Source of the DNA: Adenophora triphylla var. japonica
Taxonomy: Eukaryota > Streptophyta > Magnoliopsida > Asterales > Campanulaceae
Reading direction: 5' to 3'
DNA: 64,000 bases
NCBI GenBank assembly: GCA_022495995.1
Contig: JAFEMH010000334.1
Coordinates: forward strand, 1 to 64,000
The notes under the pieces: generated by a model
What the model saw: only the letters and a program-made list of their open reading frames with translations
The model's database searches: none
Told to the model about the DNA's origin: nothing
Position numbers and translations under genes: made by a program
Shown here: one piece after another, positions 51,484 through 64,000 of the stretch
Layout: the number at the start of each line of letters is the position of its first letter
Position numbering within the stretch: the stretch's first letter is position 1

Positions 51484-53245
51484 GCTTCGACTTCAGGTAT
51501 CTTTGTTATAGATATATTCCTATCTACTTCTAGTTCTTGGGTATTGGATACCGGATGTGGAACTCACATTTGTTTAAATGTGCAGGGTCTAAAGAACAGA
51601 AGGATGCTTAAGGAAGGTGAAGTGGACCTACGTGTGGGGAATGGAGCAAGAGTTGCTGCATTAGCCGTAGGAACTTATGAAGTTACTTTACCTAGTGGAC
51701 TAATACTTGTTTTGAACAATTTTTATTACGTTCCATCTTTAAGTAGGAATATTATTTTGATTTCATGTTTGGATAATGAAGGTTTTAATTTTCTTATATG
51801 TGATAAGATTTTTTCCATTTACAAGAGTGATATGCATTATTGTACTGCTATTTCATTCAATGGCCTTTATATCCTTGATGTTGAAAATCGTGATAATGAT
51901 GTCTATAACATTAACAAGAGATCTAAACCCAATAAATTAAACCACACTTACTTATGGCATTGTCGTCTTGGCCATATAAATGAGAAACGCAATTCTAAAC
52001 TCCACAAAGATGGATTTTTAGACTCACATGATTATGAATCATATGAGACATGCGAATCTTGTTTACTTGGCAAGATGACCAAGGACCCATTTACCAAAAC
52101 TGGTGAAAGGGCGGGCAACTTATTAGGCCTCATACATACCGATGTGTGTGGACCTATGAGTAGCGATACTAGGGGAGGATTTCAGTACTTCATAACATTC
52201 ACTAATGATTATAGTAGATTTGGATATGTTTATCTAATGAAACGTAAAAGTGAATCATTTGAGATATTTCGAATATTTCAAAATGAGGTGCAAAATCAAC
52301 TTGGCAAAACTATTAAGGTACTTCGATCCGATCGAGGTGGCGAATATTTGAGCCAAGAATTTGACATTCATCGTAAGAGTTGTGGAATTGTTTCAGAACT
52401 CTCTCCACCCGGAACACCACAATGGAATGGTGTGTCTGAAAGGAGGAATAGAACTTTGTTGGACATGGTTCATTCTATGATGAGTCAAGTTGAGCTTCCT
52501 TTATCATTTTGGGGACATGCACTAGAAACTGCTGCTTTCACTATAAACAGAGTTCCTACCAAATCGGTTCAAAAGACCCCATATGAGATGTGGAATGGAA
52601 GAAAACCTAGTTTGTCTTTCATGAAGATTTGGAGTTGCGATGCATATGTCAAGAAGTTAACTTCTGACAAGCTAGCACCTAAGTCTGATAAATGTATTTT
52701 CGTGGGTTATCCTAAGGAAACTAAAGGATACTATTTCTACAATCGAAACGAGAACAAAGTGTTTGTTGCTCGAAATGGTACTTTCTTAGAAAAGAAGTTT
52801 ATTCGCAAAGGAACCAGTGGGAGTAAAATAGATCTCGAAGAAATTCGAGAACCCGAAAACAACATTGAACCAATGGTAGAAACTGAACCAAGTTCACAAG
52901 GAGTTATGGAACCGGTTCAAGATGCACAAGTCCTTCACCGAAGTGGTAGGTCACAATTCGAACCCGAGAGATATGGATTTCTCGTTACGGAAAGTGATGA
53001 AGTGGAGTTAATTGAAAAATATGAACCTACTTTCTATCAAGAGGTGATATCCGCTCCTGATTCGGAAAAATGGCAAGAGGCCATGGAGTCCGAATTACAA
53101 TCCATGGCTGATAATCAAGTTTGGAACTTGATTGATCCACCCGAAGGTGTAAAAACCATAGGGTGCAAATGGGTCTTCAATAAAAATACGGACATGGATG
53201 GAAAGGTGCACATCTATAAGGCTAGGCTTATAGCTAAGGGATATA
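51484..53245 (+). pseudogene. Copia-2 protease, integrase and N-terminal RT, cut by CACTA-2
   Basis: Open frame. The protease has WVLDTGCGTHIC (about 51538-51573). The pre-integrase motif is LWHCRLGHINEK with CESCLLGKMTKDPF as the Cys pair. The integrase core has IHTDVCGPM (first Asp), VLRSDRGGEYLS (second Asp) and PQWNGVSERRNRTLLDMVHS (Glu), with a C-terminal KTPYEMWNGRKP. The RT part runs from KWQEAMESELQSMADNQVWN through IGCKWVFNKN and ARLIAKGY. The reading frame breaks at 53245, where CACTA-2 begins. All visible catalytic residues are present, so the main inactivating event in pol is the CACTA insertion. Confidence 0.92.
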
Positions 53246-53271
53246 CACTACAAGGAAAAACGATTTTAGCT

Positions 53272-53690
53272 ACGGCAAATTCCGTAGCTAAAATGAAGAT
53301 TCCGTAGCTAAATCGTGTTTAGAGACGGATTTGTTCCGTAGCTATTCCGTGGGTGCAGGTTTGTCGCTAAATTGGGCGTCGATGTTTTGTAGTTGTTTTA
53401 GAGACGGACGTATCCGTCTCTAATTTAGAGACGGACGTGTCCGTCTCTAATTTAGAGACGGACGTGTCCGTCTCTAAATTAGTGACGGAGATGCCCGTCG
53501 CTAAATTAGAGACGAAGATGTCCGTCTCTAATTTAGAGACGGACATATCCGTCTCTAATTTAGCTACAAAACAGCGACACCCAATTTAGCGACCAACCTG
53601 CACCCACAGATTAGCTACGGAACAAATCTGTCCCTAAACACGATTTAGAGACAGAATCTTCATTTTGGCTACAGAATTTGCCGTCTCTAA
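53272..53690. repeat. CACTA-2 left subterminal repeats
   Basis: Outermost are gtagctaaa motifs (53276-53380). Then about six 30-bp units of the type agagacggacgtgtccgtctct (53399-53565) follow, each a dyad. Next come inverted copies of the outer motifs to 53690. The arrangement lets the first 440 bp fold back on itself. Confidence 0.88.
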
Positions 53691-53694
53691 AACA

Positions 53695-53696
<2 letters not shown>

Positions 53697-53727
<31 letters not shown>
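53697..53727. repeat. (TA)n microsatellite
   Basis: An uninterrupted tatata run of about 27 bp directly after the left subterminal repeat. Confidence 0.9.
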
Positions 53728-53731
<4 letters not shown>

Positions 53732-54430
53732 ACTATTAAAATACACTTATAAATAACCTTATATTGAAAAAATTATCATATACATCAATTAATAATGTCA
53801 AAATACAACTACTAAAATGTAATTCACAGTCATAAAATTTCATAAATCAAAATTTTTAAAATCAATTACAATTACAAATGGGGGTGCAATTGTAATCAAT
53901 AAGAATTTCCTAATTAAACTTATTTCCTAATTAAACAAAGACCACACCTACTGCCTTGGATCAGCTTCATGCGGCCGCCTGAGAATCACGATGCTGCTGC
54001 CTCACATCCAGAAAATCCACCCAAGAAAGCCACGGTGAGGCGGCCGCCTGGCCCCATCCAGGCGGCGCCTCGCCTCCGTAAAATGCCCCGATTGAACATA
54101 TTTGTGCCATGAGGTAATTTCTAAATCAAAAAAAGGTTCAATAAAGTGGTGTGTTTCCTGTGCAATTCAACAGATCTACGGGGGTTATCAAAATACAGGA
54201 AGATGAAGAGAAGAATAAGGAAACCCACAAAGAACTTCAAGTACTGATTTGAAACCACTGGGAAAACTATCGAATCCAGCATTTTCTTCAAGATTAACTG
54301 CCTTGATGCTTCAAGGCAAGAAAAACCTAAGCAACCATCCTCCTACTAACATTGTTGATTATCAGACCGTCTGAGCATGGTGTCCTTTCAGGCTTTCACA
54401 ATGAAAAGAAATCTTGTCCTCTTCAATGTT
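53728..54430. other. CACTA-2 interior: foreign segments including a CG-rich palindrome pair
   Basis: AT-rich, but with gcggccgcct (53971-53980), aggcggccgcct (54038-54049) and aggcggcgcct (about 54059-54069). The segment after the intron-like acceptor at 54430 (minus strand AACATTGAAGAGGACAAG...) may be part of another captured exon. I cannot assign it. Confidence 0.4.
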
Positions 54431-54748
<318 letters not shown>

Positions 54749-54990
54749 TTTGTGAAAATTTACGGAGGGAGGTTTTGTTTTGAGAAAGCAGAGAAATAGA
54801 GAGAGAAATAGAGAAATACGTAGGTTTAAAAAAATGAGAGAAAGAGAGGAAAGGAAATGGTTTTGTTTGAAAGTATTATGGCCATTGGATTGAATCTAAT
54901 GAACGGTTAGATGTTGCTTTTTTCATGATCCGCGTGAAATTTTGATATCCAATCAAATAATGCCACATCACATATTTATATTTGTTTCAC
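54749..54990 (-). promoter_or_regulatory. Captured histone promoter region with octamer CGCGGATC
   Basis: The + strand has gatccgcg at 54927-54934, which is CGCGGATC on the coding (minus) strand, 179-186 bp upstream of the H2A ATG. CGCGGATC is the octamer known from plant histone gene promoters and linked to S-phase and meristem expression. ATTGG/CCAAT-type pentamers are at about 54891 and 54949. A pyrimidine-rich leader (ctctatttctctctc) follows before the ATG. A clear TATA box was not identified. Confidence 0.75.
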
Positions 54991-55280
54991 ACTATACTAT
55001 ATGCTAACTAAAATATTTATGCCTAATATCAAGAATAATAATATTTATTATCAATAATTTTTATTAATGAATTATTAATTATATAATAGATTAATTAATT
55101 AATATTAGTATTAATTATATAAACATTATAATATTAATGATACTACTAATAATAACTAATAATTTTTACTTTTTTTATTGAATAGGAAAAAATATTTTAG
55201 ACTTTTTTTATTACTGAAATTTACAAAAAGTTATCTAAAATATTTACATGCTTTTATTTGATTTACCCCAAATTTTAGTT
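54991..55280. other. AT-rich spacer in CACTA-2
   Basis: AT-rich with ttaattaat/attaatta runs; the last 90 bp are a degraded start of satellite A. Confidence 0.5.
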
Positions 55281-56030
55281 AAAAGAGGGACGGACTACCC
55301 TATATTTATTTTTTATTTTTTTTAAAAATATTTATTGACTTAAAAATAATATTTTAGAATTTGTTAATTAGTGATTTTTCTTAGAAAATGTTATATAAAA
55401 AAAGATAGAAAAAAACTAAACAAATGAAAGTATATAGAAGAAAAGTCAAAAGAGGGACGGACTACCCTATATTTATTTTTTATTTTTATAAAAAAAAATT
55501 ATTGACTAGAAAATAATATTTTAACATTTGTTAATTAGTGGTTTTTTTACAAAAAGGTATAGAAAAAAAGATAGAAAAAAACTAAACAAATGAAAGTATA
55601 AAGAAGAAAAGTCAAAAGAGGGACGGACTACCCTATATTTATATTTTATTTTTATAAAAAAAATATTGACTAAAAAATAATATTTTAACCTTTGTTAATT
55701 AGTGGTTTTTTTTAGAAAAGGTTATATAAAAAAAGATAGAAAAAAAAACTAAACAAATGAAAGTATATAGAAGAAAAGTCAAAAGAGGGACGGACTATCC
55801 TATATTTATTTTTTATTTTTTAAAAATTTTATATTAACTAGAAAATAATATTTTAGCCTTTGTTAATTTGTGGTTTTTTTTTGAAAAAGTTACATAAAAA
55901 AGATAGAAAAAAACTAAACAAATGAAAGTTTATAGAAGAAAAGTCAAAAGAGGGACGGACTATCCTATATTTATTTATTTTTTATTTTTTTTAATTTTTT
56001 ATTGACAAGAAAATAATATTTTAGCCTTTT
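55281..56030. repeat. Satellite A array 1 (167-bp unit, about 4.5 copies)
   Basis: The marker gagggacggacta occurs at 55285, 55452, 55618, 55785 and 55950 (steps of 165-167 bp). Each unit also contains aaaaaaactaaacaaatgaa and long A and T runs. Confidence 0.93.
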
Positions 56031-58600
56031 TTAATGACTTTCCTCAAAATCCAAATGGAAATTGAGTTACAAATATGTGCCATTATTTAGGGTTTTAAGG
56101 AATGTGTCCCGATCTTGTAAAAATGGTATACGGCTACCTCGTTTATTTTTTTTTTAATTTTTTTCTACATTCTAAATGACATTTAAAGTGTTTTTCATCT
56201 TTATGACTTTCCTCAAAATCCAAATGAAAATTGAGTTACAAATATGTGCCATTATTTAGGGTTTTAAGGAATGTGTTCCGATCTTGTGAAAATGGTATAC
56301 GGCTACCTCGTTTATTTTTTTCTTATTTTTTTTCTACATTCTAAATGACATTTAAAGTGTTTTTCATCTCTATGGCTTTCCTCAAAATCCAAATGGAAAT
56401 TGAGTTACAAATATGTGCCATTATTTAGGGTTTTAAGGAATGTGTCCCGATCTTGTGAAAATGGTATACGGCTACCTCGTTTATTTTTTTTTAATTTTTT
56501 TCTACATTCTAAATGAAATTTAAAGTGATTTTCATCTCTATGTCTTTACTCAAAATTCAAATGGAAATTGAGTTACAAATATGTGTCATTATTTATGATT
56601 TTTAGAGTTTTATGTGTCCCGATCTCGTGAAAATGATATACGGCTACCTCATTTATTTTATTTTTTTACTTTTTTCTACCTTATAAATGACATTTAAAGT
56701 GTTTTTCATCTTAATGACTTTCCTCAAAATCCAAATGGAAATTGAGTTACAAATATGTGCCATTATTTAGGGTTTTAAGGAATGTGTCCCGATCTTGTGA
56801 AAATGGTATACGGCTACCTCGTTTATTTTTTTTTAATTTTTTTATACATTCTAAATGAAATTTAAAGTATTTTTCATCTTAATGACTTTCCTCAAAATTC
56901 AAATGGAAATTGAGTTACAAATAAGTGCCATTATTTAGAGTTTTAAGAAATGTGTCCCAATATTATGAAAATGGTATACGGCTACATGGTTTATTTTTTT
57001 TTATTTTTTTCTAAATTATAAATGACATTTAAAGTGTTTTTCATCTTAATGACTTTCCTTAAAATCCAAATGGAAATTGAGTTACAAATATGTGCCATTA
57101 TTTAGGGTTTTAAGGAATGTGTCCCGATCTTGTGAAAATGGTATACGGCTACCTCGTTTATTTTTTTTTAATTTTTTTCTACATTCTAAATGACATTTAA
57201 ATTGTTTTTCATCTTTATGACTTTCGTCAAAATCCAAATGGAAATTGAGTTACAAATATGTGCCATTATTTAGGGTTTTAAGGAATGTGTCCCGATCTTT
57301 TGAAAATGGTATACGGCTACCTCGTTTATTTTTTTAAATTTTTTTCTACATTCTAAATGACATTTAAAGTGTTTTTCATCATCTATGACTTTTCTCAAAA
57401 TCCAAATGGAAATTGAGTTACAAATATGTGCCATTATTTAGGGTTTTAAGGAATGTGTCCCGATCTTGTGAAAATGGTATACCGCTACCTTGTTTAGTTT
57501 TTTTTAATTTTTTTCTACATTATAAATGACATTTAAAGTTTTTTTCATCTTTATTACTTTCCTCAAAATCCAAATGGAAATTGAGTTACAAATATGTGTC
57601 AATATTTAGAGTTTTAAGGAATGTGTCCCGATCTTGTGAAAATGATATACGGCTACCTCGTTTATTTTTTTTAAATTTTTTTCTACATTCTAAATGACAT
57701 TTAAAGTATTTTTCATCTTTATGACTTTCCTCAAAATCCAAATGGAAATTGAGTTACAAATATGTGTCATTATTTAGGGTTTTAAGGAATGTGTCCCGAT
57801 CTTGTGAAAATGGTATACGGCTACCTCGTTTTTTTTTTTAATTTTTTTCTACATTCTAAATGACATTTAACGTATTTTTCATCTTTATGACTTTTCTCAA
57901 AATCCAAATGGAAATTGAGTTACAAATATGTGTCATTATTTAGGATTTTAAGGAATGTGTCTCGATCTTGTGAAAATGGTATACGGCTATCTCGTTTATT
58001 TTTTTTTAATTTTTTTCTACATTCTAAATGACATTTAAAGTGATTTTCATCTCTATGGCTTTCCTCAAAATCCAAATGGAAATTGAGTTACAAATATGTG
58101 CCATTAATTAGGGTTTTTAGGGTTTTATGTGTCCCGATCTTGTAAAAATGGTATACGGCTACCTCATTTATCTATTTTTTTTATTTTTTTCTTCATTATA
58201 AATGACATTTAAAGTGTTTTTCATCTTAATTACTTTCCTCAAAATTCAAATGGAAATTGAGTTACAAATATGTGTCATTATTTAGGATTTTAAGCAATGT
58301 GTCCCGATCTTGTGAAAATGGTATACGGCTACCTCGTTTATTTTTTTTTAATTTTTTTCTACATTCTAAATGACATTTAAAGTGTTTTTCATATTTATGA
58401 CTTTCCTCAAAATCCAAATGAAAATTGAGTTACAAATATGTGCCATTATTTAGGGTTTTAAGGAATGTGTCCCGATCTTGTGAAAATGGTATACGGCTAC
58501 CTCGTTTATTTTTTTTTAATTTTTTTTCAACATTCTAAATGACATTTAAAGTGTTTTTCATCTCTATCACTTTCCTCAAAATCCAAATGGAAATTGAGTT
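56031..58600. repeat. Satellite B array 1 (169-bp unit, about 15 copies)
   Basis: The marker gactttcctcaaaatccaaa starts at 56036, 56205 and 56374 (169-bp steps) and continues to 58600. Each unit has gtgtcccgatcttgtgaaaa and tggtatacggctacctcg, followed by a T run. Confidence 0.95.
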
Positions 58601-59708
58601 ACAAATGAAAGTATATAGAAGAAAAGTCAAAAGAGGGACGGACTACCCTATATTTGTTTTTTATTTATTTTTGATTTTTTATTGACTATAAAATAACATT
58701 TTAGACTTTTTTAATTAGTGTTTTTTTTAGAAAAAGATATATAAAAGAAGATAGAAAAAAACTAAACAAATGAATGTATATAGAAGAAAAGTCAAAACAG
58801 GGACGGACTACCCTATATTTATTTTTTATTTTTTTAAAAAAAATTTATTGACTAGAATACAATATTTTAGCCTTTGTTAATTAGTGGTTTTTTTTAGAAA
58901 AAGTTATATAAAAAAAGATAAAAAAAAACTAAACAAATGAAAGTATATAGAAGAAAAGTCAAAAAAGGGACGGACTACCCTATATTTATTTTTTATTTTT
59001 TTAAAAAAAATTTATTGACTAGAAAACAATATTTTAGCCTTTGTTAATTAGTGGTTTTTTTAGAAAAAGTTATATAAAAAAAGATAGAAAAAAACTAAAC
59101 AAATGAAAGTATATAGAAGAAAAGTCAAAAGAGGGACGGACTACCCTATATTTATTTTTTATTTTTATAAAAAAAAATTATTGACTAGAAAATAATATTT
59201 TAACATTTGTTAATTATTGGTTTTTTTACAAAAAGGTATATAAAAAAAGATAGAAAAAAACTAAACAAATGAAAGTATAAAGAAGAAAAGTTAAAAGAGG
59301 GACGGACTACCCTATATTTATATTTTATTTTTATATAAAAAATATTGACTAAAAAATAATATTTTAACCTTTGTTAATTAGTGGTTTTTTTAGAAAAAGT
59401 TATATAAAAAAAGATAGAAAAAAAACTAAACAAATGAAAGTATATAGAAGAAAAGTCAAAAGAGGGACGGACTATCCTATATTTATTTTTTATTTTTTAA
59501 AAATTTTATATTTACTAGAAAATAATATTTTAGCCTTTGTTAATTAGTGGTTTTTTTTTTGAAAAATTTACATAAAAAAAGATAGAAAAAAACTAAACAA
59601 ATGAAAGTTTATAGAAGAAAAGTCAAAAGAGGGACGGACTATCCTATATTTATTTTTTTTTATTTTTTTTAATTTTTTATTGACAAGAAAATAATATTTT
59701 AGCCTTTG
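58601..59708. repeat. Satellite A array 2 (about 6.6 copies)
   Basis: Same unit as 55281-56030. The B-to-A junction gagttacaaatgaaagta at 58595-58612 recurs unchanged at 62278-62295. Confidence 0.93.
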
Positions 59709-62283
59709 TTAATGACTTTCCTCAAAATCCAAATGGAAATTGAGTTACAAATATGTGCCATTATTTAGGGTTTTAAGGAATGTGTCCCGATCTTGTGAAA
59801 ATGGTATACGGCTACCTCGTTTATTTTTTTTTTATTTTTTTCTACATTCTAAATGACATTTAAAGTGTTTTTCATCTCTATGACTTTCCTCAAAATCCAA
59901 ATGAAAATTGAGTTACAAATATGTGCCATTATTTAGGGTTTTAAGGAATGTGTCCCGATCTTGTGAAAATGGTATACGGATACCTCGTTTATTTTTTTCT
60001 TATTTTTTTTCTACATTCTAAATGACATTTAAAGTGTTTTTCATCTCTATGGCTTTCCTCAAAATCCAAATGGAAATTGAGTTACAAATATGTGCCATTA
60101 TTTAGGGTTTTAAGGAATGTGTCTCGATCTTGTGAAAATGGTATACGGCTACCTCATTTATTTATTTTTTAATTTTTTTCTACATTCTAAATGAAATTTA
60201 AAGTGATTTTCATCTCTATGGATTTCCTCAAAATTCAAATGGAAATTGAGTTACAAATATGTGCCATTATTTATGGTTTTTAGGGTTTTATGTGTCCCGA
60301 TCTCGTGAAAATGGTATACGGCAATCTCGTTTATTTTTTTTTATTTTTTTCTACATTATAAATGACATTTAAAGTGTTTTTCATCTTAATGACTTTTCCT
60401 CAAAATCCAAATGGAAATTGAGTTAAAAATATGTGTCATTATTTAGGGTTTTAAGGAATGTGTCCCGATCTTGTGAAAAAGGTATACGGATACCTCGTTT
60501 ATTTTTTTTTTAATTTTTTTCTACATTCTAAATGAAATTTAAAGTATTTTTCATCTTAATGACTTTCCTCAAAATTCAAATGGAAATTGAGTTACAAATA
60601 AGTGCCATTATTTAGAGTTTTAAGAAATGTGTCCCGATATTATGAAAATGGTATACGGCTACATCGTTTATTTTTTTTTATTTTTTTCTAAATTATAAAT
60701 GACATTTAAAGTGTTTTTCATCTTAATGACTTTCCTCAAAATTCAAATGGAAATTGAGTTACAAATATGTGCCATTATTTAGGGTTTTAAGGAATGTGTC
60801 CCGATCTTGTGAAAATGGTATACGGCTACCTCGTTTATTTTTTTTTAATTTTTTTCTACATTCTAAATGACATTTAAATTGTTTTTCATCTCTATGACTT
60901 TCCTCAAAATCCAAATGGAAATTGAGTTACAAATATGTGCCATTATTTAGGGTTTTAAGGAATGTGTCCCGATCTTTTGAAAATGGTATACGGCTACCTC
61001 GTTTATTTTTTTTTAATTTTTTTATACATTCTAAATAACATTTAAAGTGTTTTTCATCATCTATGACTTTTCTCAAAATCCAAATGGAAATTGAGTTACA
61101 AATATGTGCCATTATTTAGGGTTTTAAGGAATGTGTCCCGATCTTGTGAAAATGGTATACGGCTACCTTGTTTATTTTTTTTTAATTTTTTTCTACATTA
61201 TAAATGACATTTAAAGTTTTTTTTCATCTTTATTACTTTCCTCAAAATCCAAATGGAAATTGAGTTACAAATATGTGTCATTATATAGAGTTTTAAGGAA
61301 TGTGTCCCGATCTTGTGAAAATGGTATACGGCTACCTCGTTTATTTTTTTTTAATTTTTTTCTTCATTCTAAATGATATTTAAAGTATTTTTCATCTTTA
61401 TGACTTTCCTCAAAATCCAAATGGAAATTGAGTTACAAATATGTGCCATTATTTAGGGTTTTAAGGAATGTGTCCCGATCTTGTGAAAATGGTATACGAC
61501 TACCTCGTTTTTTTTTTTTTTTAATTTTTTTCAACATTCTAAATGACATTTAACGTATTTTTCATCTTTATGACTTTCTCAAAATCCAAATGGAAATTGA
61601 GTTACAAATATGTGTCATTATTTAGGATTTTAAGGAATGTGTCCCGATCTTGTGAAAATGGTATACGGCTATCTCGTTTATTTTTTTTTTAATTTTTTTC
61701 TACATTCTAAATGACATTTAAAGTGATTTTCATCTCCATGGCTTTCCTCAAAATCCAAATGGAAATTGAGTTACAAATATGTGCCATTATTTAGGGTTTT
61801 TATGATTTTATGTGTCCCGATCTTGTAAAAATGGTATACGGCTACCTCATTTATTTATTTATTTTATTTTTTTCTTCATTATAAATGACATTTAAAGTGT
61901 TTTTCATCTTAATGACTTTCCTCAAAATTCAAATGGAAATTGAGTTACAAATATGTGCCATTATTTAGGATTTTAAGCAATGTGTCCCGATCTTGTGAAA
62001 ATGGTATACGGCTACCTCGTTTATTTTTTTTTAATTTTTTTCTACATTCTAAATGACATTTAAAGTGTTTTTCATATTTATGACTTTCCTCAAAATCCAA
62101 ATGAAAATTGAGTTACAAATATGTGCCATTATTTAGGGTTTTAAGGAATGTGTCCCGATCTTGTGAAAATGGTATACGGCTACCTCGTTTATTTTTTTTT
62201 AATTTTTTTTCAACATTCTAAATGACATTTAAAGTGTTTTTCATCTCTATCACTTTCCTCAAAATCCAAATGGAAATTGAGTT
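59709..62283. repeat. Satellite B array 2 (about 15 copies)
   Basis: Same unit as 56031-58600, offset by 3678-3683 bp. Individual variant copies (for example the tttttagggttttatgtgtc unit and the ataagtgccatt unit) recur in the same order, showing block duplication. Confidence 0.95.
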
Positions 62284-63300
62284 ACAAATGAAAGTATATA
62301 GAAGAAAAGTCAAAAGAGGGATGGACTACCCTATATTTATTTTTTAATTTTTTATTGACTAGAAAATAATATTTTAGACTTTTTTAATTAGTGATTTTTT
62401 TAGAAAAAGTTATATAAAAAAAGATAGAAAAAAACTAAACAAATGAATGTATATAGTAGAAAAGTCAAAAGAGGGACGGACTACCCTATATTTATTTTTT
62501 ATTTTTTAAAAAACATTTATTGACTAGAATACAATATTTTAGCCTTTGTTAATTAGTGGCTTTTTTTAGAAAAAGTTTTATAAAAAAAGATAGAAAAAAA
62601 CTAAACAAATGAAGTATATAGAAGAAAAGTCAAAAGAGGGACGGACTACCCTATATTTATTTTTTATTTTTTAAAAAAAATTTATTGACTAGAAAACAAT
62701 ATTTTAGCCTTTGTTAATTAGTGTTTTTTTTAGAAAAAGTTATATAAAAAAAGATAGAAAAAAACTAAACAAATGAAAGTATATAGAAGAAAAGTCAAAA
62801 GAGGGACGGACTACCCTATATTTATTTTTAATTTTTTTAAAAAAATTTTATTGACTAGAAAACAATATTTTAGCCTTTGTTAATTAGTGGTTTTTTTAGA
62901 AAAAGTTATATAAAAAAAGATAAAAAAAAAAAACTAAACAAATGAAAGTATATAGAAGAAAAGACAAAAGAGGGAAGGACTACCCTATATTTATTTTTTA
63001 TTTTTTTAAAAAAAATTTATTGACTAGAAAACAATATTTTAGCCTTTGTTAATTAGTGGTTTTTTTTAGAAAAAATTATATAAAAAAAGATAGAAAAAAA
63101 ACTAAACGAATGAAAGTATATAGAAGAAAAATCAAAAGAGGGAGGACTACCCTATATTTATTTTTTATTGTTTTTAAAAAAAATTCATTGACTAGAAAAC
63201 AATATTTTAGCCTTTGTTAATTAGTGGTTTTTTTAGAAAAAGTTATATAAAAAAAGATAGAAAAAAACTAAACAAATGAAAGTATATAGAAGAAAAGTCA
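62284..63300. repeat. Satellite A array 3 (about 6 copies)
   Basis: Same unit as the other A arrays; ends abruptly at gaaaagtcaa where the right subterminal repeats start. Confidence 0.93.
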
Positions 63301-63780
63301 AATTTAGAGACGGATACTAAATCTGACTCTAAATTTTAGAGACATATGTTGAATCTGTCACTAAATTAGAGACGGATTCAAAAATTTGTCTCTAAATTAG
63401 AGACGGGTTAAAATCTGTCTCTAAAGTTTAAAGACGGATTCTGAATCTGTCTCTAATTTAGAGACGGATTCTGAATCTGTCTCTATTTTAGAGACAGCTA
63501 CAAAACCCATCTCTAAAATTTAGAGACGGAATCTGAATACGTCTCTAAATTAGACACGGAATCAGATTTCGTCTCTAAATTAGAGACGGATTCGGATTTC
63601 GTCTCTAAATTAGAGACGGATTTAGATTCCGTCTCTAATTTAGAGACGGAATCTGAATCCGTCTCTAATTTAGAGACGGAATCCGAATTCGTCTCTGATT
63701 TTTGGTTCTGTCTCTAATCTGTCGCCAAATTAGCTACAGACTCCGTCCGTCTCTAATTTTCCGTCTCTAAATCCGGTTTT
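63301..63780. repeat. CACTA-2 right subterminal repeats
   Basis: About 14-16 units of the type tagagacggattctgaatccgtctctaa, each an imperfect dyad of about 28-30 bp. They share the GAGACGG core with the left end but differ in the spacer. Confidence 0.9.
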
Positions 63781-63790
63781 CCTTGTAGTG

Positions 63791-64000
63791 ATAGGCATAT
63801 TCATGGCATAGACTATGATGAAACCTTTTCGCCTGTAGCTATGCTTAAGTCTATTAGAATTTTAATTGCCATAGCCGCATATTATGACTATGAGATATGG
63901 CAAATGGATGTCAAGACATCTTTCCTAAATGGGAAGTTACTTGAGGATGTATACATGATACAACCTGAAGGTTTTGTCAGTCCAGAAAATTCTAACAAGG
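63791..64000 (+). pseudogene. Copia-2 RT, continuation after CACTA-2
   Basis: RT continues in frame with IHGIDYDETFSPVAMLKSIR, IWQMDVKTSFLNGKL and DVYMIQPEGF to the window edge. It holds the F-S-P-V and Q-M-D-V-K-T blocks; the catalytic D of QMDV is present. The remaining RT, RNase H and 3' LTR are outside. Confidence 0.9.

Noticed and set aside
54249..54430. Second exon of histone H2A downstream of the captured intron
   Set aside because: No H2A C-terminal sequence (ELAGNAARD-type) is visible on either strand up to the left subterminal repeats.
60927..61112. 61-codon minus-strand ORF in satellite B
   Set aside because: It spans little more than one 169-bp monomer and is open only in this variant copy.

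Overview
This is a gene-poor, retrotransposon-dense stretch of a plant nuclear genome, probably a eudicot. I see no intact host gene. Almost all of the sequence can be assigned to LTR retrotransposons of three kinds (Ty3/Gypsy Tat lineage, Ty3/Gypsy Tekay/Del chromovirus, Ty1/Copia), two CACTA transposons, smaller TIR elements and tandem arrays derived from them. The Tat lineage is recognised by a second RNase H domain after pol RNase H and by antisense extra ORFs downstream of pol. No CRISPR, operon, tRNA or rRNA features were found.

Layout. 1-13742: the right part of a decayed, GC-rich Tat element (Tat-A, + strand). It holds a protease remnant, RT, RNase H, second RNase H, integrase, two antisense ORF remnants (DUF7745-like and plant-mobile-domain-like), a tandem-repeat-rich 3' UTR and a 3' LTR at about 12704-13742. 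It appears to have inserted into the antisense ORF of another Tat element (Tat-C), whose remainder is 13743-16440. 16441-19302: AT-rich DNA with a hAT-like element flanked by an 8-bp repeat (17349-19126), which itself contains a Tourist-like element with a G-rich minisatellite. 19303-20615: a minus-strand Tat-type LTR. 21195-29154: a Tekay element with a full 5' LTR, disabled gag-pol with chromodomain, and a truncated 3' LTR. 29155-44698: a second Tat element (Tat-B). Its LTR is split by a 4.4-kb CACTA element (30389-34822) and a 2.2-kb Tekay-type solo LTR (35198-37407). It has lost gag and protease, keeps a decayed pol (37530-40700), and carries an antisense spliced ORF (about 41650-44500). 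44699-47911: a minus-strand SIRE-like Copia LTR plus a coiled-coil ORF. 47912 to the window end: another Copia element, whose RT is cut at 53245/63791 by a 10.5-kb CACTA element. The nest is thus at least four insertions deep (Tat-B > SIRE-like > Copia-2 > CACTA-2).

Three observations stand out. (1) CACTA-2 carries the promoter side, first exon and first intron of a histone H2A gene, including the plant histone octamer CGCGGATC upstream. About 8 kb of the element is two interleaved satellites of about 167 and 169 bp in a 3.68-kb higher-order unit. (2) LTRs or leaders of unrelated families (Tat, Copia, Tekay) hold clusters of short CG-rich palindromes. The Tat and Copia families share nearly the same motif (TGTCRCGYGACA) both just upstream of the TATA box and in the downstream transcribed region. 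Two related Tekay LTRs hold different palindromes in the same slot. (3) Two diverged Tat elements keep an antisense multi-exon ORF with matching splice sites and a first intron of exactly 112 bp in both.

All coding regions are damaged by stops, frameshifts or insertions, as expected of silenced, methylated heterochromatin. Family names rest on motifs read by eye. No database search was possible.
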